Source: JBQKLI01 sp012798975 (GTDB lineage Bacteria > Bacillota > Clostridia > Tissierellales > Peptoniphilaceae). Taken from it: DNA of 64,000 nt. A program made the translations under genes and the position numbers. Position 1 is the first letter of the stretch. Each line of letters opens with the position of its first letter. The notes beneath the pieces are model-generated. The model was not told the origin of the DNA. It searched no databases and worked only from the letters and a program-made list of their open reading frames with translations. The stretch lies in NCBI RefSeq assembly GCF_052116305.1, contig NZ_JBQKLI010000002.1, positions 124,001-188,000 on the forward strand, given 5' to 3'. Below are positions 36,874 through 45,845 of the stretch, one piece after another.

Positions 36874-36891
36874 GCTATTTACTTCTGATTT

Positions 36892-37362
36892 TCATATTTC
36901 CATTTCAATGCCAGATTTGAAGGATATGACGAAGTGTTCTTCATAGACTGTAACACTCTGGATTATCTTCCTTACAAGCTTATCATCATATTCTAAGGTG
37001 CGGAATTTGTTCTTGCGGATAAATTCAATCAGCTCATTGATTCGCTCGTTCTCGCCACTGAGGGAGGCATCTTCTACTAAAAGGAGCTGTCGCTTGTCTC
37101 TCAGCTCATCAATCTCATCTGCTAGATGTTCATAATCTTGACCCTTATTAGCCAGCTTGATGAGTTCTTTTTGCTTTTCCTCCAGTAAGTTGTTAATCTC
37201 TGAAATTTGGTATTCTGTGGTTTCGCCAATCACAGCATGAATATTCTCTTCCAGTGTCTTTATCATATTGTTCCCACCTGCAAGTAGCTTATTAATTGCA
37301 GTCATTACTGCACCATAAAGTTCATCTTCTTTTACGGTTCGGTTCTTACATACCTCAGGACC
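36892..37362 (-). pseudogene. large serine recombinase, C-terminal fragment
   Basis: The frame is open from about 37362: PEVCKNRTVKEDELYGAVMTAINKLL, then a long coiled coil (EINNLLEEKQKELIKLA) and the end LVRKIIQSVTVYEEHFVISFKSGIEMEI. This is the C-terminal tail of Tn-type large serine recombinases. The catalytic domain, with the nucleophilic Ser, and the zinc-ribbon domain are missing. Its upstream end abuts the TAG that ends the PD-(D/E)XK gene, so the two broken genes meet at a recombination junction. Confidence 0.75.
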
Positions 37363-37941
37363 CTACGGAGTTAATCTAAAGCAACTCATGTCAACATTAT
37401 TGCTATTAAGCCACGCAACTGCCGACAATGTCTGCTCATCAAAATCAGACGCCACCAAGATGATCCTTTGCTTTTCATTGAAGTTCTTCTGTGCATCATT
37501 CACCCGAAGGAACTCATTTAACTTACGAATACGAAGTTCAAATGAGGTTAACTCTCCCGGTTCAAACTCACTTCTATATTTTTCAATGTATGGAGCGTAA
37601 ACTTTTTTCACTAAATCATCGATTTTATCTATTGTTGCGTAACTAGCTACATATCTTATTGCTTGAAATTCAAAAGCTTCTTTGCGATGTTCAATATCTT
37701 TTCGGTCCCTCTTAATTTCAATTAGTACAATATTTCCGTTGTTATCGACTGCGGTCAAATCACTTCTTCCATTCTTCTCATTTCTAACTTGTCTACCGAC
37801 AATGAGCATAGATTCTTCTTCATCACAGATCATATCAATACTGTTTCTTAAAACTTCCTCTATATCATTTTCAGTCATATTCAGTTCTGAAAAAGTGACC
37901 GGTTCAATCCTGGCAGCTTGTTTCCCTTTAATACTGTACAT
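37363..37941 (-). CDS. PD-(D/E)XK nuclease family protein, probably C-terminally truncated
   Basis: 192 aa. The catalytic motif is visible as GRSDLTAVDNNGNIVLIEIKRD (D-x13-ExK, about residues 57-78), as in NucS/DUF91-like nucleases. The sequence ends abruptly (SCFRLTP-stop) where homologues as I know them continue for another 100 or more residues, and the recombinase fragment begins right there. It starts 21 bp after the NPPY methyltransferase gene with GGGGGTG as ribosome site, so it is the last gene of the R-M-like operon and its probable nuclease. Confidence 0.65.
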   Translation of the reverse strand: MYSIKGKQAARIEPVTFSELNMTENDIEEVLRNSIDMICDEEESMLIVGRQVRNEKNGRSDLTAVDNNGNIVLIEIKRDRKDIEHRKEAFEFQAIRYVASYATIDKIDDLVKKVYAPYIEKYRSEFEPGELTSFELRIRKLNEFLRVNDAQKNFNEKQRIILVASDFDEQTLSAVAWLNSNNVDMSCFRLTP

Positions 37942-37962
37942 GTTCTACACCCCCAACATATT

Positions 37963-39024
37963 CTAATCCATCGCTTTCACTTTACTCTCAATAAAGTTAA
38001 TTTCATTTTGGCCCAGACCATATTTTTTATATAACTGTTGGTCAATTTCAGGAATAGATTTCGTCCAATCAATATCAGAATCAGAGGTAAAGTCTTGCAT
38101 CGGAACTTTTTTCCATTTATCTGGAGCTGTATCTTGCGTCATTTTTAGAACTCCTAATAAAGCCCTAGAAAATTTGGTTTTCACATATTTCTTTAAATTA
38201 TTCGCCTCAATTTCAGTGTTAAATGAGCCAAATCCTAAAAAGGTTTCCGTATAACCAACTTCGGGCGATACTACAAGAGGTTCTGTTATTCTTTCACCAA
38301 ATCCTGCCGTTACTGCTTTTGGAATCAACACTTTATATTTGTCTAAGTTTGAATGTTTCAACAGAAAATTTCTTCTTATATATCGGGTAGTTCTTGTCAA
38401 TCCATCAAGCCCATATATCAATACATCATTATCTCTACTTTTTTCGTTTTGAAATACTTCAGGTAATGATTTAAAAATGTTTGTCCTAAGACGCTTCTCT
38501 TTTCCATTAGACTTAACTTTACTTTTTAATTTCTGATTCCAGTCATAAACCTGTTTCAAATCAAACTTGTTTTGCAGGTATATATGGCTAAATATAGACT
38601 CAAAACTAGAAGTGATTTCAACTTTATTAGATATATCAATTAATTCTTTCGGCTTACCAAAAAGGTAATCATCAATATACAACTCAACTATTTGAGGATC
38701 TTTTCCATTGCTATAAATTAACTGTTTACCGCTTAATCCATTATCATATCCATGTTTCCAATGAATTATATTAGTATATTTTGCGCCGTTAATTCCTGGA
38801 AATGCATCTTCAACATTATCAATTGAAATAATTTGAGTATCATGTTTTACTTCCTCGTTGTTTAATAACGATAACCCATTTTTATTTTTGGGAAGTTGCC
38901 AACTTGTCGGAAAAATAAGTGAAGCTTCATCGCCAACACTTATAGCCATTCTGTAAAAATTAGCATATAACTGATACGCTCCATCTTGATATGGTGGATT
39001 TCCCACCACTACATCAAATTTCAT
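37963..39024 (-). CDS. DNA methyltransferase half with NPPY motif (Eco57I-like)
   Basis: 353 aa. Begins MKFDVVVGNPPYQ, the catalytic motif IV of N6-adenine methyltransferases, then Eco57I-like sequence (ASLIFPTSWQLPK, FPGINGAKYTNIIHWKHG) and a C-terminal target-recognition-like part. It has no SAM-binding motif I; that motif lies at the end of the upstream 1084-aa protein. The genes overlap by one base (TAATG) and GGAGGT sits in the end of the upstream gene, so this half appears to be translated separately by coupling. Confidence 0.8.
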   Translation of the reverse strand: MKFDVVVGNPPYQDGAYQLYANFYRMAISVGDEASLIFPTSWQLPKNKNGLSLLNNEEVKHDTQIISIDNVEDAFPGINGAKYTNIIHWKHGYDNGLSGKQLIYSNGKDPQIVELYIDDYLFGKPKELIDISNKVEITSSFESIFSHIYLQNKFDLKQVYDWNQKLKSKVKSNGKEKRLRTNIFKSLPEVFQNEKSRDNDVLIYGLDGLTRTTRYIRRNFLLKHSNLDKYKVLIPKAVTAGFGERITEPLVVSPEVGYTETFLGFGSFNTEIEANNLKKYVKTKFSRALLGVLKMTQDTAPDKWKKVPMQDFTSDSDIDWTKSIPEIDQQLYKKYGLGQNEINFIESKVKAMD

Positions 39025-42000
39025 TATTTATTACCTCCAAACAATTCATCACATTTCGCTTCAAAATCACCTTCACCACGAGCAAAAGGCGTTGTATCTA
39101 GATATACCACGTGGGAATCATCAATATTTTTCGCATTTTCATCAAATCCAAAGATGAAATTTCGTGCGATATTATAGATGATTTCACTTGGCGCAAATCC
39201 ATAGACTTGGTTTTCAAGAATGTGCTTCAAGCGAGAATCTTTATCAGGAATTTGATCTTCTAAGCCGACATACAAACGTTTCACGATTTCTGTTAAATAT
39301 AAACCTGATTTGATGTATAAATCAACAAATGTCTTATCTGGGTTCCTAAAATCTTCTGGACTTTCTTCCTGTAACTTATCCACCATCATCTTTACTACTT
39401 TTTTCGGTGTAAAGATTTGGTTGGTTTGTTGCGGTGGAATGTAGTCAAAAATATCCTCTTCTTGACTTTCATCAAAGTAGTTAGCCAACACTTGACGTTT
39501 ATGCAGGAACTCCTGACATGACTCATCAAATACGATTGGATCAAAGAAATTATACGTATCACGCAAAGTACGAAATTGATTTAAGGTGATGCCGGTCACT
39601 TCTTTGAAAACTGAATTCGTGATAGTCGTGTCAAAGTTAGCAAGCGTTGTTGTAGGCTCACCGTAAGCCATCAAGAATGATGGGATTGTACGGGAAAAAC
39701 CACGCAAGCGCGCACGGACATCATCTTCAACTGTATTTTTCTTCTTCTCTTCCGCTTTTTGAAGCACTGTTTCAGTTGCTTTTTGCGTCAATTCCTTAGT
39801 CTTAGTTTCAACAGTCGCAACAACTTCTTTCTTGAAGTTTTCTTCGATTTCTTGTTTCTTAGCTTCGTAAGTTGTTTTTGCTTCTGCTACCTTTATTGGG
39901 TCATTATGCGATTCAGCAACCACTGACTTGTATTCCACTTCAGCTTCATTATGTTTGATTTCAGCTTGCCTTTGAACAGTTTCAACCTCACGTGCGATGA
40001 CATTAGCACTTTGTTGCACAACTTGTTCTGCTGCGCTAGCCGTTAAACCGTTTTCTTTTGCTAGTTCTTTCACAGCATCTTGTGTGCTTTGTTTGAAGCT
40101 AGTTGCAACCACACTTGATAAGTTGTTAGCCGCGTCATCTGCTGCTTTTTCAACTGTCGCTTTGATATCTGCATAGACTTTTTCGCCAAAATGAGCTTCT
40201 GTTCTCGCTACTACAATATCTTGTTCAACAGTTACTTCACCATTGTCATCAACTTTTACATCCTTGGTATCAATCGGATCGTCCGTCTTACGTGGCACAG
40301 TCTTCCCTTGATCAACCGGATTTAATTGCTCAAGGATTTCACGCGCCCCAGCTGAAGCGAATATTCCTGAAATATTTTGGAATAGCAAGTTAGACATGAA
40401 TCCACGACGAACAACCTCTTGTGCCTTAATTGCCTTTGGAATAGTTAAGACTTGATTCACATCAAGCTCGACCATTTTTCCTTCATTATCTTCTGCAATG
40501 ACAGGGAAAAAATTTAACAAGGTTCTAATGTTATCTCTTCGGTCGTCGGTTGTCCCACCACCGTTTGACGTCTTACGCAATAGGTTATTTGCAAATTCAT
40601 CATAAATAGTAAGTGTACGTTCTGGCGCAAAGTCGAAAACATAGGCATTTTCCTTTTGATGCATTTCACCATTTACTTCGTACTCCCATGGATTTTGAGC
40701 ACGAAATGCCGCTTGCATATACAGACTTGGTGATTTCATATTTGATAGCATGAGTACTGCTGTCCACTCTGGCACAGTCACACCAGTCGTTAATTGACCA
40801 ACCGATAATGTTATAGTTCGGTCATTTTCTGCAATTGCGTCTCTAACACGATCAAGTGACTTTTGATTGATGATTTGGTCATCAGTTGTTCTACCATCAC
40901 CTGCAGCAAGAATGATTTCGTAGCTATCAAAAACCCGATGATTCTTAAGTAATTTCTCAAGAGCCTTCGCGCTAGCTACGCGATTTAATAACCAAAATGT
41001 ATGTTTTAATTCAGCGCGTAGTTCTTCTGTAGAAAACGGGTACTTCTCATTATGAGACAGAGAATCCAACCATTTCTTTATATCTGCTTCGTAGATAAAC
41101 TTCCCTACATCATTGGTTTCAAAAAATTCATTTAGATCAAAGGCATAGTCAATGTTCTCGCCATCAATTTTTGCACCTTTATTTACTTCATCAGTGATCA
41201 TTTGACTCATCTGATAAGAAAACAAGCTTAAACGAGGCATTTTTTCGTAGGGATTATTTTCTTCAGACTCTATTGGCCAATCGGCTTTTGCCTCTTGTTC
41301 ATCAGCATATATCCAGTTATAAATTTGATCATCTGAAAACTTACCTGATGCAACTGCTTTAAATGGCGTCCCCGATAAATGTAGTGTGAAATTACGATTG
41401 ATATTTTCAAACGCGATATCAGTTTTTAAAGTGTCAACCCCTTCATGAGATTCATCGATAACAAGCAAATCCCATTCTAAGTCTTTCACCCATTTCAATT
41501 TGTCGTGGTTTCCACCAAATGAAATCGCTCCTTTTAAATCTTGAAGTGAAATAAAGGCCAGCATTTTATTCTTGCCATCCATCATCTGTCCTATAAATTC
41601 ATCTCGATCCATTACTGGACGATCTTTCAAGGAATCACTAGTAGAAACAAATGCATAGTCCGTTTGCCATGCAATGAATTTTTCAAAATCATCAAACCAA
41701 GAATTTGCAATAGCTGGTCGGTTGGTTACGATTAAAACTTTAGCCGCATCAAGTTTTCTTATGAAATCATACGTTGTGAGTGTTTTACCAAATCTTGGTT
41801 TAGCATTCCACAAGAATTCACCACCTTTATATTTTTTTGCATAATCAAGCGTCATATTAACAGCATCTTCTTGCTCATTTCGCAAGGTATACTGTAATTT
41901 TTCCTTTACCTGACTTCTCTCATTATTACGAAAATCATTAAAATCAGCATGGGATTTTTCTGGTGTCCCATTATAGAAAAACCACTCAGTATTAGTGCGC

Positions 42001-42278
42001 TGTTCAATATTTTTGTACCTACGCAAATAAGTGTGCAGTTGTTTGTCCTTAAACCAATCATCAGACGTATTGAACTTTGCTGGTTCAGACCACAATTTGT
42101 CATAAGCTAAGTTAATAGCCGCCGTTTTTGTTTGCTCCTTAATACGTTCATCAACATTTTTACGTTCTGTATAGCCGATTTTTACCCACCCATTATAGTC
42201 TTGGATAGTTGGCAACGTATAAGCGTAAATTTTCGGATAAATGATTTTAGTCGTTTTAATAACTGTATTATCACTCAT
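39024..42278 (-). CDS. GIY-YIG / SF2 helicase / methyltransferase N-part fusion protein
   Basis: 1084 aa, multi-domain. Residues about 15-110 resemble a GIY-YIG (T5orf172-type) domain (PKIYAYT...GWVKIGYTERKNVDERI). Residues about 130-560 are an SF2 helicase: NAKPRFGKT (Walker A), LLVIDESHEG (DEAH-box variant), LHLSGTPFKA (motif III), VGQLTTGVTVPEW and AFRAQNPW (V/VI). About 690-890 is a Glu/Lys/Ala-rich coiled coil. The last 150 residues carry motif X (TNQIFTPKKVVKMM) and motif I (TFVDLYIKSGLYLTEIVKRLY) of an adenine methyltransferase. A type III/ISP-like restriction subunit is the best description. The 5' end overlaps the M-like gene (ATGA). Confidence 0.8.
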   Translation of the reverse strand: MSDNTVIKTTKIIYPKIYAYTLPTIQDYNGWVKIGYTERKNVDERIKEQTKTAAINLAYDKLWSEPAKFNTSDDWFKDKQLHTYLRRYKNIEQRTNTEWFFYNGTPEKSHADFNDFRNNERSQVKEKLQYTLRNEQEDAVNMTLDYAKKYKGGEFLWNAKPRFGKTLTTYDFIRKLDAAKVLIVTNRPAIANSWFDDFEKFIAWQTDYAFVSTSDSLKDRPVMDRDEFIGQMMDGKNKMLAFISLQDLKGAISFGGNHDKLKWVKDLEWDLLVIDESHEGVDTLKTDIAFENINRNFTLHLSGTPFKAVASGKFSDDQIYNWIYADEQEAKADWPIESEENNPYEKMPRLSLFSYQMSQMITDEVNKGAKIDGENIDYAFDLNEFFETNDVGKFIYEADIKKWLDSLSHNEKYPFSTEELRAELKHTFWLLNRVASAKALEKLLKNHRVFDSYEIILAAGDGRTTDDQIINQKSLDRVRDAIAENDRTITLSVGQLTTGVTVPEWTAVLMLSNMKSPSLYMQAAFRAQNPWEYEVNGEMHQKENAYVFDFAPERTLTIYDEFANNLLRKTSNGGGTTDDRRDNIRTLLNFFPVIAEDNEGKMVELDVNQVLTIPKAIKAQEVVRRGFMSNLLFQNISGIFASAGAREILEQLNPVDQGKTVPRKTDDPIDTKDVKVDDNGEVTVEQDIVVARTEAHFGEKVYADIKATVEKAADDAANNLSSVVATSFKQSTQDAVKELAKENGLTASAAEQVVQQSANVIAREVETVQRQAEIKHNEAEVEYKSVVAESHNDPIKVAEAKTTYEAKKQEIEENFKKEVVATVETKTKELTQKATETVLQKAEEKKKNTVEDDVRARLRGFSRTIPSFLMAYGEPTTTLANFDTTITNSVFKEVTGITLNQFRTLRDTYNFFDPIVFDESCQEFLHKRQVLANYFDESQEEDIFDYIPPQQTNQIFTPKKVVKMMVDKLQEESPEDFRNPDKTFVDLYIKSGLYLTEIVKRLYVGLEDQIPDKDSRLKHILENQVYGFAPSEIIYNIARNFIFGFDENAKNIDDSHVVYLDTTPFARGEGDFEAKCDELFGGNK

Positions 42279-43228
42279 ATCAACCTAACTCCTTTATCAA
42301 AGAATTCCATTTTATTCGTTACCCAGTTCATGATTTTTACGCGTTTTCCTGGCTTTATCCTCCATTGTTCCTCTGGCTCTTCATAATCAAAAAGTGATAT
42401 TTGTACTTCAAGAATCTTTTCGCGTTTTTCCGTTAATGGGATGATATACTTCAATCCATCCATCTGAAAAAGATTGTAACTGATGATTTCTGCTATATCT
42501 GCAAACAAACCATAAGTTGGTCCTTCAAGCCATTTTTCAAAATAATAATCTCTGTATGTGTAAAGAAGGTTTTCCCTAGCAATTAAAAGAGAGTCCCCAT
42601 TCCACTCAAAACCATAACTTGATTTATACGCTTCAACCACTAAACGTTGCCATTCAGCTTTATCGTCAACTTCTGCATTGATACGTTTAAGTTTCCTATC
42701 GACAAAGCCAACCCGTTTAGTAAGTGGCACTATTTCACCGGTTTCCATATCATAGCGAGTCGCCATATAAGGTGCTTCACCAGCTGTAATCTCTAACCAA
42801 GTCCGCTTGACATACGTTTCCAAATCATCGTTTATATAATCTTTTTCAATCTCATCATTTTGCTTCTTCACAATCCAGATAGGTGTGAATACCTCTGCTT
42901 TTGATTTGGTTCGTTCTTTTTGCATCTCTTTAGATTTGAGAGCACGCGGTTTAATAATATTTCCCATTCGTCCTGTTACTAATTCAGGTAACATCTGAGC
43001 AGTTGCCGCATAAGATTTTGAGCCGAACTTCACATAATTTTCGTTTGCCCATATAATATTTTTTTTCTTCTTAGAAGTTGATGTGGTTCGATCAATTAAC
43101 AAAATATCCAATATGCCAGGCATTTGTTCACGTATTGTATTTTCAAGAATATCGGTCGAGCTAATTGAATCGATATTTCGATCTTTATTTTCTTCAATTG
43201 AATTAATCATAGTATTTCCTAAAATCAA
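42275..43228 (-). CDS. R-M system M-like subunit
   Basis: 317 aa, seen in databases as 'restriction endonuclease subunit M'. It has a methyltransferase motif-X-like AEVFTPIWIVKKQNDEI (about residues 113-129), DPxx-like ITAGEAPYMATRYDMETGE and the C-terminal EQWRIKPGKRVKIMNWVTNKMEFF. No NPPY motif is seen, so it may be a specificity or accessory subunit. TTG at 43228 is taken as start because GGAGG lies seven bases upstream; ATG at 43210 is the alternative. First full gene of the R-M-like operon. Confidence 0.75.
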   Translation of the reverse strand: MILGNTMINSIEENKDRNIDSISSTDILENTIREQMPGILDILLIDRTTSTSKKKKNIIWANENYVKFGSKSYAATAQMLPELVTGRMGNIIKPRALKSKEMQKERTKSKAEVFTPIWIVKKQNDEIEKDYINDDLETYVKRTWLEITAGEAPYMATRYDMETGEIVPLTKRVGFVDRKLKRINAEVDDKAEWQRLVVEAYKSSYGFEWNGDSLLIARENLLYTYRDYYFEKWLEGPTYGLFADIAEIISYNLFQMDGLKYIIPLTEKREKILEVQISLFDYEEPEEQWRIKPGKRVKIMNWVTNKMEFFDKGVRLI

Positions 43229-43291
43229 ATAGCCGCCTCCTTTCGCATGGTTTAATCATCTCAACTACAATCTTAATTATGATAGTAGATG

Positions 43292-43471
43292 TCAAAAATT
43301 CTCCACCAGGTTTTCCTTCAACGCTGGCAAACTGTTCTCTTCTTCATATTCATCTCGGTCTTCCTCAAAGCCTCCACCTTCTTCAATAAGTGCATTGAAT
43401 TTTGTTTCGAATTTATCGGCCGCTTTTCAAAGTGTCTCTTCATATTCAATATTTCCTGTATTCTCAGTCAT
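43292..43471 (-). pseudogene. hsdM scar (type I methyltransferase remnant)
   Basis: 60 codons. MTENTGNIEYEETL is followed by an in-frame TGA and then KAADKFETKFNAL and EEGGGFEEDRDEYEEEN. Type I HsdM proteins begin ...EETLWKAADKLR and later have ELLEEGxGFEEDRDEYxxEN; here the Trp codon is TGA and about 40 intervening residues are deleted. So a type I R-M system once stood here and was largely replaced. Confidence 0.7.
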
Positions 43472-43490
43472 TTATATTACCTCAAAATGT

Positions 43491-44084
43491 TTAATAGTTA
43501 TGATCATCAAAGACTTCAAATATTTCACCTTCAAAGCCTTCTTGTTCTGGTTCGCTGCTTACCCAATCAGGCAAGACTTCGTAATAGTGTGCCAACGCTT
43601 CGACCGTTTTGTGTAGTACTGATTCATGCTGCACTTTTTCAAGTAGTTCTATGATGAGTTTATAGGTCTCTAAGTATGGATTATTATCTACTATATCCAT
43701 TGCAGCCTTAAACCTTGATATGAGTTTTGCTTTTTCAATATCTCGCTCGATGGCATTCATTTCTTCTTTATCGTAAATGGGAACTTCAACGAGATCATTC
43801 ATTTCACCCACAGAAAACTGCTGCTCATGCTTTTTGATTGCAGGCTTCAGATCTCTTTTCAGCTTTTCCTTCTGAATCTCCAATTGATCAATTTCTGTAA
43901 GCTCACGTCCAAAGTAAGACGCATCAATTCCAAAAAGTTCTTCTAAAATCGGTAGATACTTTTTTGGAATGTTCTGTCGCCCTTTCACCCACATGTTTAT
44001 ATTTTGTTTTTTTATGCCAAGTTTTTCTGCAAGTTCTATATGTTGAAGGTTATAGAGATTTAAAATATATTCTAATCCTATCAA
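43491..44084 (-). CDS. HTH (XRE-like) regulator of the R-M-like operon, copy A
   Basis: About 197 aa. The N-terminal HTH is YILNLYNLQHIELAEKLGIKKQNINMWVKGRQNIPKKYLPILEELFGI (residues about 4-50), followed by coiled-coil and helical parts and an acidic end (FEGEIFEVFDDHNY). The TTG at 44084 has a perfect AGGAGGTGAGAAC site. It directly precedes the R-M-like genes on the same strand, so it may be a controller protein. A close paralogue lies at 59094-59687. Confidence 0.75.
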   Translation of the reverse strand: MIGLEYILNLYNLQHIELAEKLGIKKQNINMWVKGRQNIPKKYLPILEELFGIDASYFGRELTEIDQLEIQKEKLKRDLKPAIKKHEQQFSVGEMNDLVEVPIYDKEEMNAIERDIEKAKLISRFKAAMDIVDNNPYLETYKLIIELLEKVQHESVLHKTVEALAHYYEVLPDWVSSEPEQEGFEGEIFEVFDDHNY

Positions 44085-44311
44085 GTTCTCACCTCCTGGT
44101 GCAGGGCAATGTTCCAATCTAATATTTATTATAATTCATTTAATTGACCGAGTCAATATATAATGTAATTGTTTTCTACTTTTTTGACAATCATTCTATC
44201 CACTCACCACATTTTTGACAGTAATCTTATCCACACACCACATCAATATCCTAATTATCTGTTCAACCTTGTAACCTGCCTATTTTGGATAAGTTCCCTT
44301 AAAGCAAAATA

Positions 44312-44354
44312 CCGTGATTATCCTTCCGGCTTGTAACCAGACCTCAAATCACGG
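44312..44354 (-). terminator. conserved hairpin/terminator, copy A
   Basis: CCGTGATT and AATCACGG close a hairpin with an inner CTGGTT/AGCCGG stem, then a T-rich stretch on the minus strand. It follows the rlmD-like stop by about 30 bases. Copy B differs at inner-stem bases but keeps pairing (G-U to G-C). Confidence 0.65.
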
Positions 44355-44385
44355 AAAGCTCTTATTTACACATGTTTCTATACTC

Positions 44386-44524
44386 TTACTTTTCCACCCT
44401 TGACATCAATACCACCGTCTCAACATGGCTTGAGAGGACAGAATGAATGTCATTTGAGTATGTTCGTTCTCGGAAACATATCCACTGCGTTTTCAGCACT
44501 ATCGGTAGACGAGAACATATCCAT
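44386..44524 (-). pseudogene. rlmD/rumA 3'-end-like attachment remnant, copy 2
   Basis: Minus-strand pieces: MDMFSST (first base about 44524), ENAVDMFPRT (GAT at 44482) and SHVETVVLMSRVEK-stop (44427-44386), the last in another frame. Spacing is 39 and 55 bases. It is the C-terminus of an RlmD/RumA-like methyltransferase split by foreign sequence, as expected at a used attachment site. Confidence 0.55.
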
Positions 44525-44812
44525 TCATGATAAAAAATAACGTGTCTAATTGCATAATCATGATTGAGTAGAGATGTCAAAAGAATAAACATAACGTATT
44601 TCAGTAAGTTTTTTTCCTGTAATTTCAATAATGCATTCATCGTCTTCATTGCATCGCCACTTATTCTTCCGGCTGAATCAATACTACCCCCTGCTCTGAG
44701 ATGACAATAATGATATCACCTGAAGCTGGTATCCCCTTGTTGGAAGTATATCTTTCAAAAAATTTGACAAAACTTATCATCTAGTACAATTCCCATGCCT
44801 AAAACCACAATA
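44525..44812. other. no gene seen
   Basis: AT-rich sequence between the rlmD-like remnant and the P-loop kinase gene; no promoter or repeat stands out. Confidence 0.5.
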
Positions 44813-45307
44813 TTAATATCCCTCGACTACTATAACTTCACCTTCTTCATCAGTTGGGGGTTGAAAATGATCATAATAAGTGGAAGCTGTTTGCTGCGTC
44901 AATATGATATCATTTTGATGATTTCCGTTTCTTTTTCGAATACGTTCCATAACAACTTCCTTAGGTGTCTTTATATAATAGATTTTGGGTTCTATGTCGT
45001 ATTTCTTTAATAATGAAATATATTCATTTCTCATTTCTCTAGACCAAAATGAATAATCGAGAACAATATCAATGTTTTGCATGATAAGTGAAATTAGTTT
45101 TTCATCAAGATAGGTTTTAATATCTTCTAAAACCTCCTGAGGTAAAGGATGTTCATTCAAACCTCGTTTGAATGATTCTTCATCATAAGATAGTATTGTC
45201 ATCCCGGTACTTTCAAATTTTTTTGCTAGTGTTGATTTACCTGCTCCCGCAGGGCCGCACATTAAAATAACTTTACTTTTCGACAAATTATCTACTGTAT
45301 TTTTCAT
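44813..45307 (-). CDS. P-loop kinase (AAA_33 / zeta-toxin-like fold)
   Basis: 164 aa. Walker A is MCGPAGAGKSTLAKKF (about residues 16-31); a DYSFWSREMRNEY segment and the C-terminal RIRKRNG lid follow. This resembles small ATP-binding proteins found with resistance genes on Gram-positive integrative elements. No antitoxin-like gene is adjacent, so a toxin role is not claimed. GGAGG precedes the ATG. Confidence 0.75.
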   Translation of the reverse strand: MKNTVDNLSKSKVILMCGPAGAGKSTLAKKFESTGMTILSYDEESFKRGLNEHPLPQEVLEDIKTYLDEKLISLIMQNIDIVLDYSFWSREMRNEYISLLKKYDIEPKIYYIKTPKEVVMERIRKRNGNHQNDIILTQQTASTYYDHFQPPTDEEGEVIVVEGY

Positions 45308-45351
45308 TTATATAACCTCCTATAACAAACCAAGAAAACATGACACTCTCC

Positions 45352-45717
45352 TTAAGCATTATTACTATTCGCTCTTTTCATGATTTCCTGTACTATTGAT
45401 GTTTTAGCATTCGCATAGTGCTGGACATGCCTCCATTTATTCTTTGCCAAGCTTCGTTTGACTTGTGCATATTTGTCCCGATCAGTATCATTAGTCCGCA
45501 ACCAATCACGGAAGCGTAACATTCTATCAATCTCTGATGTGCCCAAACTGAACACATGCAGATTAATATCGGTATCCGGTCCTTTAAACAAACGATGCTC
45601 AAACCAGTCAGGTTCTCGAATCTGTAGCACATATCCGGCCGCTTCCAACACTGGAACGTAGGATGACTCATCAGCAGAATCCTTAACAACCAACCGTATT
45701 CTTTTGCAACCCATCAT
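45352..45717 (-). pseudogene. GrpB family (UPF0157) protein, 5'-truncated
   Basis: The remaining 121 residues match the second half of GrpB: DSADESSYVPVLEAAGY, EPDWFEHRLFKGPDTDINLHVFS, RFRDWLRTND, KRSLA. Full family members are about 170-190 aa and begin with a VGSTSVPGLAAKPIID-type segment, absent here. Upstream codons lead to a stop within about 20 codons. An ATG with GAGTGCGAT upstream (about 45760) opens a 22-codon frame that is out of phase. Confidence 0.7.
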
Positions 45718-45845
45718 CCGTTGTAGGCATGGAGGTATTATTAGATATCATCTTATCGCACTCCTTTGCTGCTTATTATCTAGGGTTAAACTTAACTACT
45801 ATTTTTTCTTTGCGATATAAAATACATAACTGTAATAATCTACTA

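Larger units (their letters stand above)
43478..44440. repeat. duplicated HTH-regulator module, copy A
   Basis: About 960 bp that recur, roughly 85-90% identical by eye, at 59082-60035: the regulator gene, its upstream region, a conserved hairpin and the rlmD-like end. Copy A is followed by the hsdM scar, copy B by an ISL3 copy. Confidence 0.8.

Noticed and set aside
44386..44649. 87-codon open frame on the minus strand as a gene
   Set aside because: No ribosome site, no family, and its last 14 residues are the rlmD-like end while the earlier part reads the VDMFP scraps out of frame.
44813..45307. Zeta-type toxin
   Set aside because: P-loop fold fits, but no antitoxin gene is adjacent and key UNAG-kinase features could not be confirmed.
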